This document shows positions 46,612-56,684 of a stretch of DNA of 64,000 bases, in pieces; the first letter of the stretch is position 1; every line of letters begins with the position of its first letter. The position numbers and the translations under genes are program-made. Under the pieces are notes generated by a model. It worked only from the letters and a program-made list of their open reading frames with translations. It was not told the DNA's origin and did no database searches. The stretch is taken from positions 1-64,000 of the forward strand of contig NZ_JALNUI010000017.1 in the NCBI RefSeq assembly GCF_026544205.1, read 5' to 3'. The stretch comes from Curtobacterium sp. GC_Cur_3 (GTDB taxonomy: Bacteria; Actinomycetota; Actinomycetes; Actinomycetales; Microbacteriaceae).

Positions 46612-46644
46612 GTTCAGACCCAGGTCACCGTTCGTTCACCTGGG
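46612..46644. promoter_or_regulatory. PHO-box repeats near phoU
   Basis: GTTCAGACCCA, GGTCACCGTTC and GTTCACCTGGG in exact 11-bp phase, the form bound by PhoP or RegX3 in actinobacteria. Confidence 0.75.
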
Positions 46645-46686
46645 CTGACGACACTCCACCGGTACGCATCAGAGAGGTCTTCCCCC

Positions 46687-47352
46687 ATGCGCGAAGTGTT
46701 CCAGCAGGAGCTCCAGGACGTCCAAGAGCGTCTGACCGAGATCGCGGGGCTCGTCGAGTCCGCCATCACCCGAGCCACGGAGGCGTTCACCGAGTCGGAC
46801 GTCGCACTCGCCGAAGAGGTGATCGCCGACGACGCGAAGATCGACGAGGCAGCGCAGAACCTCGACGAGGTCGCCATCGACATCCTGGCGCGCCAGGCCC
46901 CCGTCGCCCGCGACCTCCGCGTCGTGGTCACGGCCCTCCGGGTCAGCTCGTCGCTCGAGCGCATGGGCGACATGGCCGAGCACATCGCCCAGCTCGCCCG
47001 GCAGCGCTTCCCCGAGAAGGTCGTGCCGAAGGGCCTCCGCGGCACCTTCAAGAAGATGGGCCAGCACGACGTCGCGATGGCGCAGAAGCTGACGCGTCTG
47101 CTCGCCACCGAGGACATCCAGCTCGCCGAGGAGATCCGCGACGAGGACGACGCCGTCGACGAGCTGCACGCCAGCGTCTTCGACTTCGTGCTCGGTGAGG
47201 CCTGGAAGGGCGGCCCGGTCGACACCGTCGACGCCACCCTCGCCTCCCGCTACCACGAGCGCTTCGCCGACCACGCCGTGTCGATCGCGAAGAAGGTGCA
47301 GTACCTGGCGACGGGCGACTGGGCCGGCGCGAGCTCCAGCACCACCGTCTGA
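46687..47352 (+). CDS. phoU: phosphate signalling protein PhoU
   Basis: 221 residues, two three-helix bundles with the metal-binding E/DxxxD pattern repeated (LAEEVIADDAKIDEAA and LAEEIRDEDDAVDELH). It signals phosphate sufficiency from PstSCAB to SenX3. GAGAGG lies ~8 nt before the ATG. It is far from pst here but adjacent to senX3. Confidence 0.92.
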   Translation: MREVFQQELQDVQERLTEIAGLVESAITRATEAFTESDVALAEEVIADDAKIDEAAQNLDEVAIDILARQAPVARDLRVVVTALRVSSSLERMGDMAEHIAQLARQRFPEKVVPKGLRGTFKKMGQHDVAMAQKLTRLLATEDIQLAEEIRDEDDAVDELHASVFDFVLGEAWKGGPVDTVDATLASRYHERFADHAVSIAKKVQYLATGDWAGASSSTTV

Positions 47353-47362
47353 CGTCCCCCAC

Positions 47363-47392
47363 GAACGGCCGGCCCCACGGGGTCGGCCGTTC
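47363..47392 (+). terminator. phoU terminator
   Basis: GAACGGCCG and complement arms around GGCCCC/GGGGTC pairing, 10 nt past the stop. Confidence 0.7.
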
Positions 47393-47433
47393 CTGCGTCC
47401 GCGGGTCGCCCGGGGTCTGGGAGGATCGACGGC

Positions 47434-47973
47434 ATGGCCCAGGTCGCGATCATCGTCAACGGCATGCCCGCCTCGGGCAAGAGCACCATCGGCACGGCAC
47501 TCGCCGAGGTGCTCGGGTGCCCGTTCCTGTCGAAGGACCGGGTCAAGGAACCGCTGGCCGACATCGTCGGTCCGATGATCGACTCGCGTCCGCTCGGCGG
47601 CATCGCGATGGACACCGTCTGGGCGATGGCTGGAGCGGTCGAGAACGGGGTCGTCGTCGACGCCGTCTGGCTGCGGTCTCGTGACCGCGCCTTCCTGGAG
47701 GCCGGGCTCGCCTCCGCAGGGTCACCGCGCGCCGTCGAGGTGTGGTGCCACGTCGACGCGGAGACCGCCAGGGAGCGGCTGGCGGACCGGTACGACCCCG
47801 GATCGCCCCTGCGGCACGAGGTGCACGGCGACCTGGCGGACGTCCTGGCGTTCTGGGACGAGCACGGCGCCGATGCCGGCCCGACCGGGCTGCTCCCCGT
47901 CGTCACGGTCGACACCACGAAGCCGTACGACGTCGGCCAGCTCGTGCAGGAGATCGCCGCGCACTTCGGCTGA
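47434..47973 (+). CDS. P-loop kinase-like AAA family protein
   Basis: 179 residues. GMPASGKST at 10-18 is the P-loop; LSKDRVKEPLAD and an Arg-rich ETARERLADRYD lid fit small-molecule kinases of the chloramphenicol- or gluconate-kinase-like type. The substrate is unknown. GGAGG lies 8 nt before the ATG. Confidence 0.7.
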   Translation: MAQVAIIVNGMPASGKSTIGTALAEVLGCPFLSKDRVKEPLADIVGPMIDSRPLGGIAMDTVWAMAGAVENGVVVDAVWLRSRDRAFLEAGLASAGSPRAVEVWCHVDAETARERLADRYDPGSPLRHEVHGDLADVLAFWDEHGADAGPTGLLPVVTVDTTKPYDVGQLVQEIAAHFG

Positions 47974-47990
47974 CGCACCACCGAACGCGA

Positions 47991-48021
47991 GAACGCCCCG
48001 CCTGACCCAGGCGGGGCGTTC
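47991..48021. terminator. bidirectional terminator
   Basis: 14-bp perfect arms GAACGCCCCGCCTG and complement, 3-nt loop, between the convergent kinase and gpmA genes. Confidence 0.8.
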
Positions 48022-48042
48022 GTCGTCGTGCCGGCGGTGCGG

Positions 48043-48789
48043 CTACTTCTTCGCGCCCTGGGCGGCGACCGCGGCAGCGCCGGCAGCGGCGGCCTCGGGG
48101 TCGAGGTAGCGCGAGGGCCCGGTCGGACGGTGCTCGTCGTCGAGCTCGTACACGAGCGGGATGCCCGTCGGGATGTTCAGCCCCGCGATGTCGTCGTCGG
48201 AGATGCCGTCGAGGTGCTTCACCAGCGCCCGGAGCGAGTTGCCGTGCGCGGTGACCAGGACGGTCTTGCCCGCGGCGAGGTCCTTCGTGATGTCCGACTC
48301 CCAGTACGGCAGCAGGCGGTCGATCACGAGCTTGAGCGACTCGGTGCGCGGCAGGGCGTCCCCGAGGTCGGCGTAGCGGCGGTCACCGTGCTGGGACCAC
48401 TCGGCGTCGTCGGCGATGGGGGGCGGCGGGACGTCGAACGAGCGGCGCCACTCCATGAACTTGACCTCGCCGTACTCCTCGAGCGTCTGGGCCTTGTCCT
48501 TGCCCTGCAGGTCGCCGTAGTGGCGCTCGTTGAGGCGCCAGTCGCGCTTCACGGGGAGCCAGGCGAGGTCGGCCTCGAGCAGGGCGATGTCCGCGGTCTG
48601 GATCGCCCGCGTCAGGAGCGAGGTGTACAGGACGTCGGGGACGATGCCGGACTCGGCGATGAGCTCGCCGGCGCGCTTCGCCTCCTTCTCGCCCAGCTCG
48701 GAGAGCCGGACGTCGACCCAACCGGTGAACAGGTTCTTCTGGTTCCAGTCACTGTTGCCGTGACGGAGCAGGACGAGCGTGGAGGTCAT
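48043..48789 (-). CDS. gpmA: 2,3-bisphosphoglycerate-dependent phosphoglycerate mutase
   Basis: 248 residues. [10 protein letters not shown] holds the phospho-His near residue 10, [10 protein letters not shown] and [11 protein letters not shown] complete the site. It interconverts 3- and 2-phosphoglycerate in glycolysis. An Ala-rich tail of ~20 residues ends it. senX3-regX3 and gpm are neighbours in many actinobacteria. Confidence 0.93.
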   Translation of the reverse strand: MTSTLVLLRHGNSDWNQKNLFTGWVDVRLSELGEKEAKRAGELIAESGIVPDVLYTSLLTRAIQTADIALLEADLAWLPVKRDWRLNERHYGDLQGKDKAQTLEEYGEVKFMEWRRSFDVPPPPIADDAEWSQHGDRRYADLGDALPRTESLKLVIDRLLPYWESDITKDLAAGKTVLVTAHGNSLRALVKHLDGISDDDIAGLNIPTGIPLVYELDDEHRPTGPSRYLDPEAAAAGAAAVAAQGAKK

Positions 48790-48832
48790 GCTCCGATCCT
48801 ACCGAGCGTCGCCGTCCCCGTACCCTGGTCGC

Positions 48833-49606
48833 ATGCCCATCGGGAACGTCACGCGCGGCACGACCGGGTACAACCGGCTCCGTCGTGTCGACCGGTGGAT
48901 CGCGACGCTCCCGGCGCTCCGGCGGAGCACCGACCCCCTGGTCGCGGACGTCGGCTACGGCGCGAGCCCGACGACCACCCTGGAGCTCCGCGACCGTCTG
49001 GTGGCCGTCCGGCCTGACGTCGAGGTCACCGGCATCGAGATCGAGCCGTCCCGCGTGGCCCTGGCGAACGCCGGCACCCGTGACGGCGTGACGTTCCGGC
49101 TCGGTGGCTTCGAGACCCCGACGCCCGACGGTCGGCGGCCCGCGGTGATCCGGGCGTTCAACGTGCTGCGACAGTACGACGAGTCCGAGGTCGTGGCCTC
49201 GTGGCGGGTCATGCAGGACCGCCTGCAGCCGGGCGGGGCGCTCGTGGAGGGCACGTGCAACGAGGTCGGCCGGGTGGCGTCGTGGGTGACGCTCGACGAG
49301 CACGGACCCCGGACGTTCACGGTGTCGCTCCGGCTCGCGGGGCTCGACGTCCCGAGCGTCGTCGCCGAGCGCCTGCCGAAGGCCCTCATCCACCGCAACG
49401 TCCCCGGCGAGCGCGTCCACGCGTTCCTGCGCGACCTCGACCTGGCGTGGGCGGTCGCCGCACCGCTCGGCACGTACGGACCACGGCAGCGCTGGCTCGC
49501 CGCGGTCGCCGGCATGCGGGACCGTGGGTGGCCGGTGCTGCACGGCACGACCCGCTGGCGGCTCGGCGAGCTCAGCGTCCCCTGGTCGGCGGTCGCCCCC
49601 GCCTGA
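48833..49606 (+). CDS. class I SAM-dependent methyltransferase
   Basis: 257 residues. VADVGYGASPTTTLEL is the SAM-binding loop, VTGIEIEPSRVALA binds the ribose, and PGGALVEGTCNEVGR follows. The target is unknown. TACCCT lies 6 nt before the ATG and no ribosome-binding site is seen. Confidence 0.75.
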   Translation: MPIGNVTRGTTGYNRLRRVDRWIATLPALRRSTDPLVADVGYGASPTTTLELRDRLVAVRPDVEVTGIEIEPSRVALANAGTRDGVTFRLGGFETPTPDGRRPAVIRAFNVLRQYDESEVVASWRVMQDRLQPGGALVEGTCNEVGRVASWVTLDEHGPRTFTVSLRLAGLDVPSVVAERLPKALIHRNVPGERVHAFLRDLDLAWAVAAPLGTYGPRQRWLAAVAGMRDRGWPVLHGTTRWRLGELSVPWSAVAPA

Positions 49607-49758
49607 CGTCAGGCCCCCGGGGCCGCCGGGGCGTACGGCCCCGAGGGCCCCGCAGGACACCGGTGTTCGTGCTCCGCGCCGCGGACATTCGCGGCGCGAC
49701 TGCTGGACACCGGTGTTTTGCGAGGAGGAACCGGGCCGGTGTCTTGCGAGCGTGCGAG
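49607..49758. other. convergent spacer with ACACCGGTGT repeats
   Basis: Two copies of the 10-bp palindrome ACACCGGTGT (49657-49666 and 49707-49716) and a GCCGCG/CGCGGC stem lie between convergent genes. They probably act in termination. Confidence 0.5.
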
Positions 49759-50835
49759 CTAGGAGCGCTTGACCGCGCCGAGCCGGGGCAGCCGGGGCAG
49801 CCGGGGCACGTTCGCCGTCGCACCCGCACCGGGCGGGACGATGGTCTCCTGCGCTGCCGTCACCACGACGTCGTCCGCGGTCAGGGTGAGCACGGCGGTC
49901 GGGTCGAGCGAGCGCTTGACGATGGCGAGCCCGACCGGGCCGAGCTCGTGGTGCACCGCCGACGCTGCGAGCCGACCGACCTCGGTGCCGTCGAGCGTCA
50001 CGGGGGTGCCGGGAGCGGGCAGCACGGCGTCCGAGCCGTCGAGGTGCAGCATCACGACCCGACGCGGCGGGTGCCCGAGGTTGTGGACCTTGGCGACGGT
50101 CTCCTGCCCGCGGTAGCACCCCTTGCTCAGGTGCACGGCGGAACGGAGCCAGTCGAGCTCGTGCGGGATCGTCCGCTCGTCGACGTCGCTGAGCGAGGGG
50201 CGCCAGGCGGCGATGCGCAGGGCCTCCACCGCGAGGAGCCCCGCGACGGGCCGGTCGGACGCGGCCAGGGCGGCAGCGGCGTCGGTGGCGAGCACTGCGA
50301 TCCGCAGGGTCCAGTCGGAGCCGGGGTGGGCCTCCAGGCTGGCGTAGCCCCAACCTCCGGGCGCGACGGTGCTCCACGGGTCGACCCACTCGACGACTGC
50401 GCCGGTGACGGCGCCCGTGTCGGTGAAGGACCCGATGGTGACGAACTCGTCGCTGCGGTCGGTGACCTCGACGCGGAGCATGAAGCGCATCGACGTCAGC
50501 CACGCGGCGAGCGGGGCGGCGTCGGCGGGCTCGGTGAGGAGCCAGGTGGTCTCGCCGTCGTCCACGACGCGGGCCGCGTGCTCGACCCGACCCGAGGCGT
50601 CGAGCACGAGCGTCTCGGTGCTGACACCCGGCGCCAGGCCGAGGAGCAGCTGCGACGTGATCGAGTTGAGCCAGGACAGGCGGTCGGGGCCGGTGACGGT
50701 CACGACACCGAGCCCGAGCTCGACCACGGCGGTCCCGCGCGCCAGCAGCCGCTGCTCGCCGAGGGGGTTGCCGAAGTGGGCGGCCGGGCCCGCAGCGGAC
50801 GCGACGAAGCCGTCACGCGCGGCGAAGACGGCCAT
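49759..50835 (-). CDS. ygfZ: YgfZ/GcvT folate-binding protein
   Basis: 358 residues. KGCYRGQE near residue 237 is the YgfZ hallmark; the rest fits the GcvT-like fold. YgfZ helps some iron-sulfur enzymes using folate. Its start shares one base with the stop of the upstream nitrobindin-like gene (TGATG), a conserved pairing. Confidence 0.85.
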   Translation of the reverse strand: MAVFAARDGFVASAAGPAAHFGNPLGEQRLLARGTAVVELGLGVVTVTGPDRLSWLNSITSQLLLGLAPGVSTETLVLDASGRVEHAARVVDDGETTWLLTEPADAAPLAAWLTSMRFMLRVEVTDRSDEFVTIGSFTDTGAVTGAVVEWVDPWSTVAPGGWGYASLEAHPGSDWTLRIAVLATDAAAALAASDRPVAGLLAVEALRIAAWRPSLSDVDERTIPHELDWLRSAVHLSKGCYRGQETVAKVHNLGHPPRRVVMLHLDGSDAVLPAPGTPVTLDGTEVGRLAASAVHHELGPVGLAIVKRSLDPTAVLTLTADDVVVTAAQETIVPPGAGATANVPRLPRLPRLGAVKRS

Positions 50836-51455
50836 CAGTCGACCTTCGCGAGCTGCCCCGAGGCGTGCGAGGTGAGTCCCTGACCGAGGGCGGCGATGTC
50901 CCACGCCCAGAAGAGCTTGCCCTCCACCAGCCCGTACAGGCGGGTGGCCGCGGAGTACTCCTTGGCGTTGGCGGAGCGCATCACGGCGTCGGTGGCCAGG
51001 TCGATGCGGCCCTTGCGGACCTGCCCGACGTAGAGCTCGTTGACGCCGGTCGGGTGGATGATCATGGCCTCGACGTCGAAGCCGTCGTTCGCGTTGCGGA
51101 GCGCCTCGACGCTCTGCGTGGTCGTGAAGGGCGCGTTCCCCTCGCCCATCAGCATCGCCGGGCCGCGGTCACCGGGCTCGGACGGACGGTCCAGGCGCCA
51201 GTAGCCCATCTCGGCGGCGAGCGGGGTGTGCTGCTCGTCGAGGAGCCACGTGGTGGACGCGTAGTTGAGGTACGGCAGGCCGTCGTGGCTGAAGCTCACG
51301 CGCTGGCCGAACTCGTACGAGCGGACCTCTGGTTCCTCGTCGTCGCCGGACGGTTCACCGATCGGGTACTCGACCACGCCGGTGCCCTCCCAGACACCGA
51401 CGAGCCAGGAGAGCGGGACGAGTTCAGCGGCCAGGCCCTCCGGCAGTTCGATCAA
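50835..51455 (-). CDS. nitrobindin-like FABP family protein
   Basis: 206 residues, beta-barrel. VGVWEGTGVVEYP at 19-31 is the nitrobindin signature and SHASGQL at the end carries the likely haem His. Family members bind ferric haem and react with peroxynitrite or NO. The TTG start overlaps the upstream small gene (TTGA). Confidence 0.8.
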   Translation of the reverse strand: MIELPEGLAAELVPLSWLVGVWEGTGVVEYPIGEPSGDDEEPEVRSYEFGQRVSFSHDGLPYLNYASTTWLLDEQHTPLAAEMGYWRLDRPSEPGDRGPAMLMGEGNAPFTTTQSVEALRNANDGFDVEAMIIHPTGVNELYVGQVRKGRIDLATDAVMRSANAKEYSAATRLYGLVEGKLFWAWDIAALGQGLTSHASGQLAKVD

Positions 51456-51568
51456 CGCTGGCCCTTGAACAGCTTCACGACGACGGTCACCGAGATGAAC
51501 GCGATCGCGAGCGACGCCAGGCCGAGGAGGCCCACGTAGAAGAGCTCGAGCGCAAGCAGCGAATCCAT
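51452..51568 (-). CDS. 38-residue membrane peptide
   Basis: MDSLLALELFYVGLLG begins a single membrane helix that covers most of the peptide and ends KLFKGQR. TAGACT ends 6 nt before the ATG, a leaderless start, and the stop overlaps the next start by TTGA. It is therefore probably the first gene of a three-gene operon with the nitrobindin-like and ygfZ genes. No function is known to me. Confidence 0.65.
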   Translation of the reverse strand: MDSLLALELFYVGLLGLASLAIAFISVTVVVKLFKGQR

Positions 51569-51591
51569 GCCAGGAGTCTACGCGGCCAGGC

Positions 51592-51873
51592 TCAACGTGC
51601 CAGGAGCACCACGGCGGTCACGAGCACGACGACGAACGAACCCGAGGACGCGATGCTGATCCGCTCGACCAGGCCGTCCTTGGTCGCGGTGATGAGCTGC
51701 AGCACGAAGCTGACCATCACCGACGCCACGAACACGAGCAGCAGCCACGCGAAGGAGTCCCGTTGGCTGAGCGTCAGGACGAGCACGGCACCGACGATCG
51801 TCAGCAGCCAGACGGGCAGCACCGACGTCAGCTGCAGGCGGCGCTGGTCGGCGGGCGGGACGGGCTCGGTCAC
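51592..51873 (-). CDS. small three-helix membrane protein
   Basis: 93 residues with three membrane helices (about 18-35, 41-62 and 75-92). The GTG start follows GGGGAC. I do not recognise the family. It is divergent from the glnR-like gene. Confidence 0.65.
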   Translation of the reverse strand: MTEPVPPADQRRLQLTSVLPVWLLTIVGAVLVLTLSQRDSFAWLLLVFVASVMVSFVLQLITATKDGLVERISIASSGSFVVVLVTAVVLLAR

Positions 51874-51958
51874 GTCCCCATCATGACAGGCGCGGTCAGG
51901 GCGGCGTGTCGAGCATCACTAGGATGTCTCCACGACGTCTTCCCGCTCTGGAGGTCCT

Positions 51959-52642
51959 GTGGCACAGCTCCTGGTACTCACTTCGGCTGCGCCCGGCGAC
52001 GTCCTGCCGGCCCTCGGCCTCCTGAGCCACCGGATCCGCCACGTGCCGGCCGAGGCCTCCCACCTGGTCAACGCCCCGCAGAGCGACCTGATGTTCGTGG
52101 ACGCCCGCACCGACCTGGTCAGCGCGAAGGCCCTGTGCAAGATCCTCGCCACGTCCGGCTCGACGACGCCCATCGTGCTCGTCGTGACCGAGGGCGGCCT
52201 GACCGCGGTCACGAGCGAGTGGAACGTCGACGACGTCGTGCTCGAGACCGCCGGCCCCGCGGAGGTCGACGCCCGCATCCGCCTGAGTTCCGGCCGGGCC
52301 GCCAAGAACCAGACGGGCTCGAAGATCCAGGCCTCCGGGGTCGTCATCGACGAGGCCAGCTACTCGGCGAAGGTCCGCGGCAAGCCGCTCGACCTCACCT
52401 TCAAGGAGTTCGAGCTCCTGCGGTTCTTCGCCACGCACCCGTCGCGGGTCTTCACCCGCGAGCAGCTGCTCAGCGAGGTCTGGGGCTACGACTACTTCGG
52501 CGGCACCCGCACGGTCGACGTGCACGTCCGTCGTCTCCGCGCGAAGCTCGGCGACCTCGAGTCGCTCATCGGCACGGTCCGCAACGTCGGGTACCGCTTC
52601 AACGTGTACGAGGACGAAGCCGACCGCCTGATGGGCCAGTAG
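51959..52642 (+). CDS. GlnR-like orphan response regulator
   Basis: 227 residues. An atypical receiver ([18 protein letters not shown] ... [16 protein letters not shown]) lacks the usual acidic pair and switch Lys. The winged helix is typical ([19 protein letters not shown], then [17 protein letters not shown]). This matches actinobacterial GlnR, which controls nitrogen and other genes without a kinase. GGAGG lies 4 nt before the GTG. mshD follows after 2 nt. Confidence 0.8.
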   Translation: MAQLLVLTSAAPGDVLPALGLLSHRIRHVPAEASHLVNAPQSDLMFVDARTDLVSAKALCKILATSGSTTPIVLVVTEGGLTAVTSEWNVDDVVLETAGPAEVDARIRLSSGRAAKNQTGSKIQASGVVIDEASYSAKVRGKPLDLTFKEFELLRFFATHPSRVFTREQLLSEVWGYDYFGGTRTVDVHVRRLRAKLGDLESLIGTVRNVGYRFNVYEDEADRLMGQ

Positions 52643-52644
52643 TC

Positions 52645-53484
52645 GTGCCCGACCTCGGCGCCTTCGTCGTCCCCGACGAGCCGCCGCCCTTCTCCGACCA
52701 GAGCCTGGTCGACGTGCGCGCCGGCCGTGCCGTCGTGCTCGAGGAGCCCGACGGGGTCGCAGGCGGACCCGACGGGGTGGCGGCCGGACCCGACGGGGTC
52801 GCGGTCGTGCGCGAGGGCGAGCTGGAACTCGTGGTCCGACGGGAGGCCCGTGGCCGCGGCACCGGGACACGCCTCGTCGAGCGGGCGCTCGCGCTGGGCG
52901 GCGGGGCCGCACCGCGGCTGGCCTGGGCGCACGGCGACAGCCCGGCAGCCCGTGCCATCGCCACCCGGTACGGCTGGGCCCCCACGAGGACGCTGCTGCA
53001 GCTCCGCGCACCGGTGCCGACCGCCGGAACCGACCCGGGCCTCCCGACCGGGTCCACCCTGGCCGCCTTCCGGCCCGGCACCGACGAGGCGGACTGGCTC
53101 GCGCTGAACGCCGCGGCCTTCGCGTCCCACCCCGAGCAGGGGTCGATGACGATGGACGACCTGCTCGCACGAGAGGCCGAGCCCTGGTTCGACGGCGCCG
53201 ACCTGTTGCTGCTGCGGGACGCCTCCGGCGCGCTCGCGGGGTCGTGCTGGCTCAAGGTCGAGGACGGCATCGGCGAGTTCTACGCCGTCGCGGTGCGCCC
53301 GGACCTGCAGGGACAGGGCCTCGGGGGCGTGCTCATGCGCGCGGGGTCCGCCCGGTTGGTCGGACGGGGCCTCGACGCCCAGGCGCTCTACGTCGAGGGC
53401 GACAACGAGCCCGCGCTGGCGCTGTACCGGCGGTCCGGGTTCACGCAGCACGCGATCGACGTGCAGTACGCCGCACCGGCCTGA
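52645..53484 (+). CDS. mshD: mycothiol synthase
   Basis: 279 residues, two GNAT domains. The first is short and degenerate (ARGRGTGTRLVERAL); the second is complete (VRPDLQGQGLGGVLMRAG, then YVEGDNEPALALYRRSGF). It acetylates Cys-GlcN-inositol to mycothiol, the main actinobacterial thiol. A GPDGVA unit is repeated three times near residues 35-55. Confidence 0.88.
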   Translation: MPDLGAFVVPDEPPPFSDQSLVDVRAGRAVVLEEPDGVAGGPDGVAAGPDGVAVVREGELELVVRREARGRGTGTRLVERALALGGGAAPRLAWAHGDSPAARAIATRYGWAPTRTLLQLRAPVPTAGTDPGLPTGSTLAAFRPGTDEADWLALNAAAFASHPEQGSMTMDDLLAREAEPWFDGADLLLLRDASGALAGSCWLKVEDGIGEFYAVAVRPDLQGQGLGGVLMRAGSARLVGRGLDAQALYVEGDNEPALALYRRSGFTQHAIDVQYAAPA

Positions 53485-53503
53485 CCTCCTCCACAGCCAC
53501 CCC

Positions 53504-53525
53504 GTTCACCGCGGGTTCCCACAGG
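53504..53525. promoter_or_regulatory. PHO-box repeats before ppk
   Basis: GTTCACCGCGG and GTTCCCACAGG in direct 11-bp phase, 50 nt before the ppk start. Confidence 0.65.
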
Positions 53526-53574
53526 GGCGGCCATCGGCCATCCGACCTCCGCACACGGGTGGCAGGATGTGGGC

Positions 53575-55740
53575 ATGGACACCGAACCGCAGCTCGACGG
53601 CGACTCCGTCTCGAACGACCTCGACGACTTCGACGAGGTCGTCGAGATCGAGCACGAGTCCCTGCCGTCGGACCGCTACTTCGACCGCGAGATCAGCTGG
53701 CTCCGGTTCAACCAGCGGGTGCTCGAACTCGGTGAGGACCGCACGGTCCCGCTGCTCGAGCGCGCCAACTTCCTGGCGATCTTCGCGTCTAACCTCGACG
53801 AGTTCTTCATGGTCCGTGTCGCCGGTCTCAAGCGCCGCATCGACACCGGCATCGCCGTCCCGACCAACGTCGGGCGCGCACCGAGTGACGTCCTCCGCGA
53901 CATCGCCAAGAAGGCCCACGAGCTGCAGGACCGCCACGCGCAGGCCTTCATCGGCTCGCTGAAGCCCGACCTCGACGCCGCCGGCCTGCACATCGAGCAC
54001 TGGTCCGACCTGGGCGAGGACGACCGCGCGCGGATGCGGGAGTACTTCGCCGAGCAGATCTTCCCGGTCCTGATGCCCCTCGCGGTGGACCCGGCACACC
54101 CGTTCCCGTACATCTCCGGCCTGTCGCTCAACCTCGCGGTGCGCGTGCGCAACCCGAAGTCGCAGCGGCAGGAGTTCGCGCGTCTCAAGGTCCCGCAGAA
54201 CTTCTCGCGGCTGATCAAGCTGCCGGACGACAACTCCGGGCGGATGCGCTTCATCCCGCTCGAGGACCTCATCGCCAACCACCTCGGCGACCTGTTCCCG
54301 GGGATGGAGGTCCTCGAGCACCACGTGTTCCGCGTCACCAGGAACGAGGACGTCGAGATCGAGGAGGACGAGGCCGAGAACCTCATCCAGGCCCTCGAGC
54401 GCGAGCTGCTGCGGCGCCGCTTCGGTCCGCCCATCCGCCTCGAGATCACCGAGGACATGGACCCGGTGACGCTCGACCTGCTCGTCCGTGAGCTCGACAT
54501 CACGGAACAGGAGGTCTACCGGCTGCCGTCTCCGCTGGACCTCGGCTGCCTGTTCGAGATCTCGAAGATCAACCGGCCCGACCTGCACTACCCGAAGCAC
54601 GTGCCGACCACCCCGGTGCAGTTCCAGCCGGGCGAGCCGAACACCAAGCCCGACCTGTTCCGTGCCATCGCTGCCAGGGACGTCCTCGTCCACCACCCGT
54701 ACGAGTCCTTCGCCACGAGCGTGCAGGCCTTCCTCGAGCAGGCGGCGGCCGACCCGAACGTCCTGGCGATCAAGCAGACGCTGTACCGCACGTCGGGCGA
54801 CTCCCCCATCGTCGAGGCCCTCATCGACGCCGCCGCCGCGGGCAAGCAGGTGCTCGCGCTGGTGGAGATCAAGGCGCGCTTCGACGAGCAGAACAACATC
54901 ACCTGGGCCCGCAAGCTCGAGAAGGCCGGCGTGCACGTGGTCTACGGCCTGGTCGGGTTGAAGACGCACTCCAAGCTCGTGCTCGTCATCCGGCAGGAGG
55001 GCGGCACGCTCAAGCACTACAGCCACATCGGCACCGGCAACTACAACCCGAAGACCTCGCGCATCTACGAGGACATGGGGCTCTTCACCGCGGACGACGT
55101 CGTGGGCAAGGACCTCACCCGTCTGTTCAACGAGCTCTCCGGGTACGCGATCGAGAAGAAGTTCAAGCGGCTCCTCGTCGCCCCGCTGCACCTGCGGAAG
55201 GGCCTGCTGAAGCGCATCCAGGTCGAGGCCGACAACGCCCGCGCCGGACTGCCCTCCGGCATCCGGATCAAGGTCAACTCGATGGTCGACGAGCAGATCA
55301 TCGACGCCCTCTACCTGGCCAGCCAGGCCGGGGTGCCGATCGACGTGCTGGTGCGCGGCATCTGCTCGCTCAAGCCCGGGCTCGAGGGCGTCAGCGAGAC
55401 CATCCGCGTGCGCAGCGTCGTCGGGCGGTACCTCGAGCACTCCCGCGCGTTCGCGTTCCACAACGACGGCGACCCGTTCGTGTTCATCGGCAGCGCGGAC
55501 ATGATGCACCGCAACCTCGACCGACGCGTCGAGGCCCTGGTGCGCCTCTCCGACCCGTCCCACGTGAACGAGGTCACCGAGGTCTTCGACCTGGCGATGG
55601 CCGAGACCACCAGCTCGTGGCACCTCGAGTCCGACGGCGAGTGGACGCGGCACTCCACGGACCAGGACGGCCGCCCGTTCGACGACGTGCAGAATGTGAT
55701 CATGCGGAAGATCTCGGCGCGGAAGCGCTCCACGCGGTGA
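53575..55740 (+). CDS. ppk: polyphosphate kinase 1
   Basis: 721 residues, full length. It makes polyphosphate from [15 protein letters not shown] begins the N domain, [10 protein letters not shown] and [19 protein letters not shown] follow (phospho-His near 484), and RNLDRRVE is near the end. The ATG is chosen over GTG 53569. PHO-box repeats lie upstream and the next gene is translationally coupled. Confidence 0.93.
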   Translation: MDTEPQLDGDSVSNDLDDFDEVVEIEHESLPSDRYFDREISWLRFNQRVLELGEDRTVPLLERANFLAIFASNLDEFFMVRVAGLKRRIDTGIAVPTNVGRAPSDVLRDIAKKAHELQDRHAQAFIGSLKPDLDAAGLHIEHWSDLGEDDRARMREYFAEQIFPVLMPLAVDPAHPFPYISGLSLNLAVRVRNPKSQRQEFARLKVPQNFSRLIKLPDDNSGRMRFIPLEDLIANHLGDLFPGMEVLEHHVFRVTRNEDVEIEEDEAENLIQALERELLRRRFGPPIRLEITEDMDPVTLDLLVRELDITEQEVYRLPSPLDLGCLFEISKINRPDLHYPKHVPTTPVQFQPGEPNTKPDLFRAIAARDVLVHHPYESFATSVQAFLEQAAADPNVLAIKQTLYRTSGDSPIVEALIDAAAAGKQVLALVEIKARFDEQNNITWARKLEKAGVHVVYGLVGLKTHSKLVLVIRQEGGTLKHYSHIGTGNYNPKTSRIYEDMGLFTADDVVGKDLTRLFNELSGYAIEKKFKRLLVAPLHLRKGLLKRIQVEADNARAGLPSGIRIKVNSMVDEQIIDALYLASQAGVPIDVLVRGICSLKPGLEGVSETIRVRSVVGRYLEHSRAFAFHNDGDPFVFIGSADMMHRNLDRRVEALVRLSDPSHVNEVTEVFDLAMAETTSSWHLESDGEWTRHSTDQDGRPFDDVQNVIMRKISARKRSTR

Positions 55741-56684
55741 GCGGCACCTCCACGGGCCCCGTCCTGGCGGCGGGGGCAGTGGTGTGGCGCGAACAGGACG
55801 GGGAGCCGCTCGTGCTCCTGGTCCACCGCGAGCACCACAAGGACGTCTCCTTCCCCAAGGGCAAGGTCGACCCGGGCGAAGCGGTCCCCACCACCGCCGT
55901 GCGCGAGGTCCACGAGGAGACCGGCCACCGCGTGCACCTCGGCGCCCCGCTCGGCACCGCGGAGTACGTCCTGCCGAACGGCCGCGACAAGGTCGTGCAG
56001 TACTGGGCGGCCCGGGTGTCCACGAAGGAGTTCGAGCGCGCGGGCACGTTCCGTCCGAACCACGAGGTCGCCGCGATCGAGTGGGTGACGATCGACGACG
56101 CCCGCGCCCGGCTCACCTACGCCCGGGACGTCGAGATCCTCGAGCGCTTCGCCGAGCGTGCCGCCACGGGCCAGCACCGCACCTTCGCGCTCATCGCCCT
56201 GCGGCACGCCAAGACCACCCCCGGCTCCGACTGGCACGGCCCCGACGCCACCCGACCGCTCCTGGCCGTCGGCCGCGCGCAGGCGAAGGCCGCCGCGGCC
56301 CCGATCGCCGCGTTCGGCCCGAAGAAGATCGTGAGCAGCACGGCCGCACGGTGCCTGGCGACCGTCGAGCCGCTGTCCGACCGGGTCAAGCTCGGTGTCT
56401 CGAGCACCCCGGACATCAGCCAGGACGCCCACGAGCAGGGCACCGCCGACGTCAAGGGCGCCGTGCGGAAGCGCCTGGCGAAGGGCAAGACCGCCGTGTT
56501 CTGCTCGCACGGCCCCGTGCTGCCCGACATCGTCGCGCGCATCGCCACGGACACCACCGCCGACACCGACCGCTTCGACCTGCGCCGCGCGGCGATGCTG
56601 TCGGTCGGCGACTTCGCCGTGCTGCACATCGCTGACGACACGCTCGTCGCCGTCGAGACACACCGGAACACCGTCACCGCGTAG
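55737..56684 (+). CDS. Nudix hydrolase fused to histidine phosphatase
   Basis: 315 residues. The Nudix box [20 protein letters not shown] (about 41-60) is intact. From ~165 a histidine phosphatase follows: [12 protein letters not shown] with phospho-His and SHGPVLP with the second His. M. tuberculosis MutT1 has this architecture and acts on 8-oxo-dGTP or diadenosine polyphosphates. The GTG start overlaps the ppk stop (GTGA). Confidence 0.88.
   Translation: MSGTSTGPVLAAGAVVWREQDGEPLVLLVHREHHKDVSFPKGKVDPGEAVPTTAVREVHEETGHRVHLGAPLGTAEYVLPNGRDKVVQYWAARVSTKEFERAGTFRPNHEVAAIEWVTIDDARARLTYARDVEILERFAERAATGQHRTFALIALRHAKTTPGSDWHGPDATRPLLAVGRAQAKAAAAPIAAFGPKKIVSSTAARCLATVEPLSDRVKLGVSSTPDISQDAHEQGTADVKGAVRKRLAKGKTAVFCSHGPVLPDIVARIATDTTADTDRFDLRRAAMLSVGDFAVLHIADDTLVAVETHRNTVTA

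Noticed and set aside
47434..47973. Zeta-type toxin of a toxin-antitoxin system
   Set aside because: The P-loop fits, but no antitoxin gene lies upstream and the motifs fit small-molecule kinases equally well.
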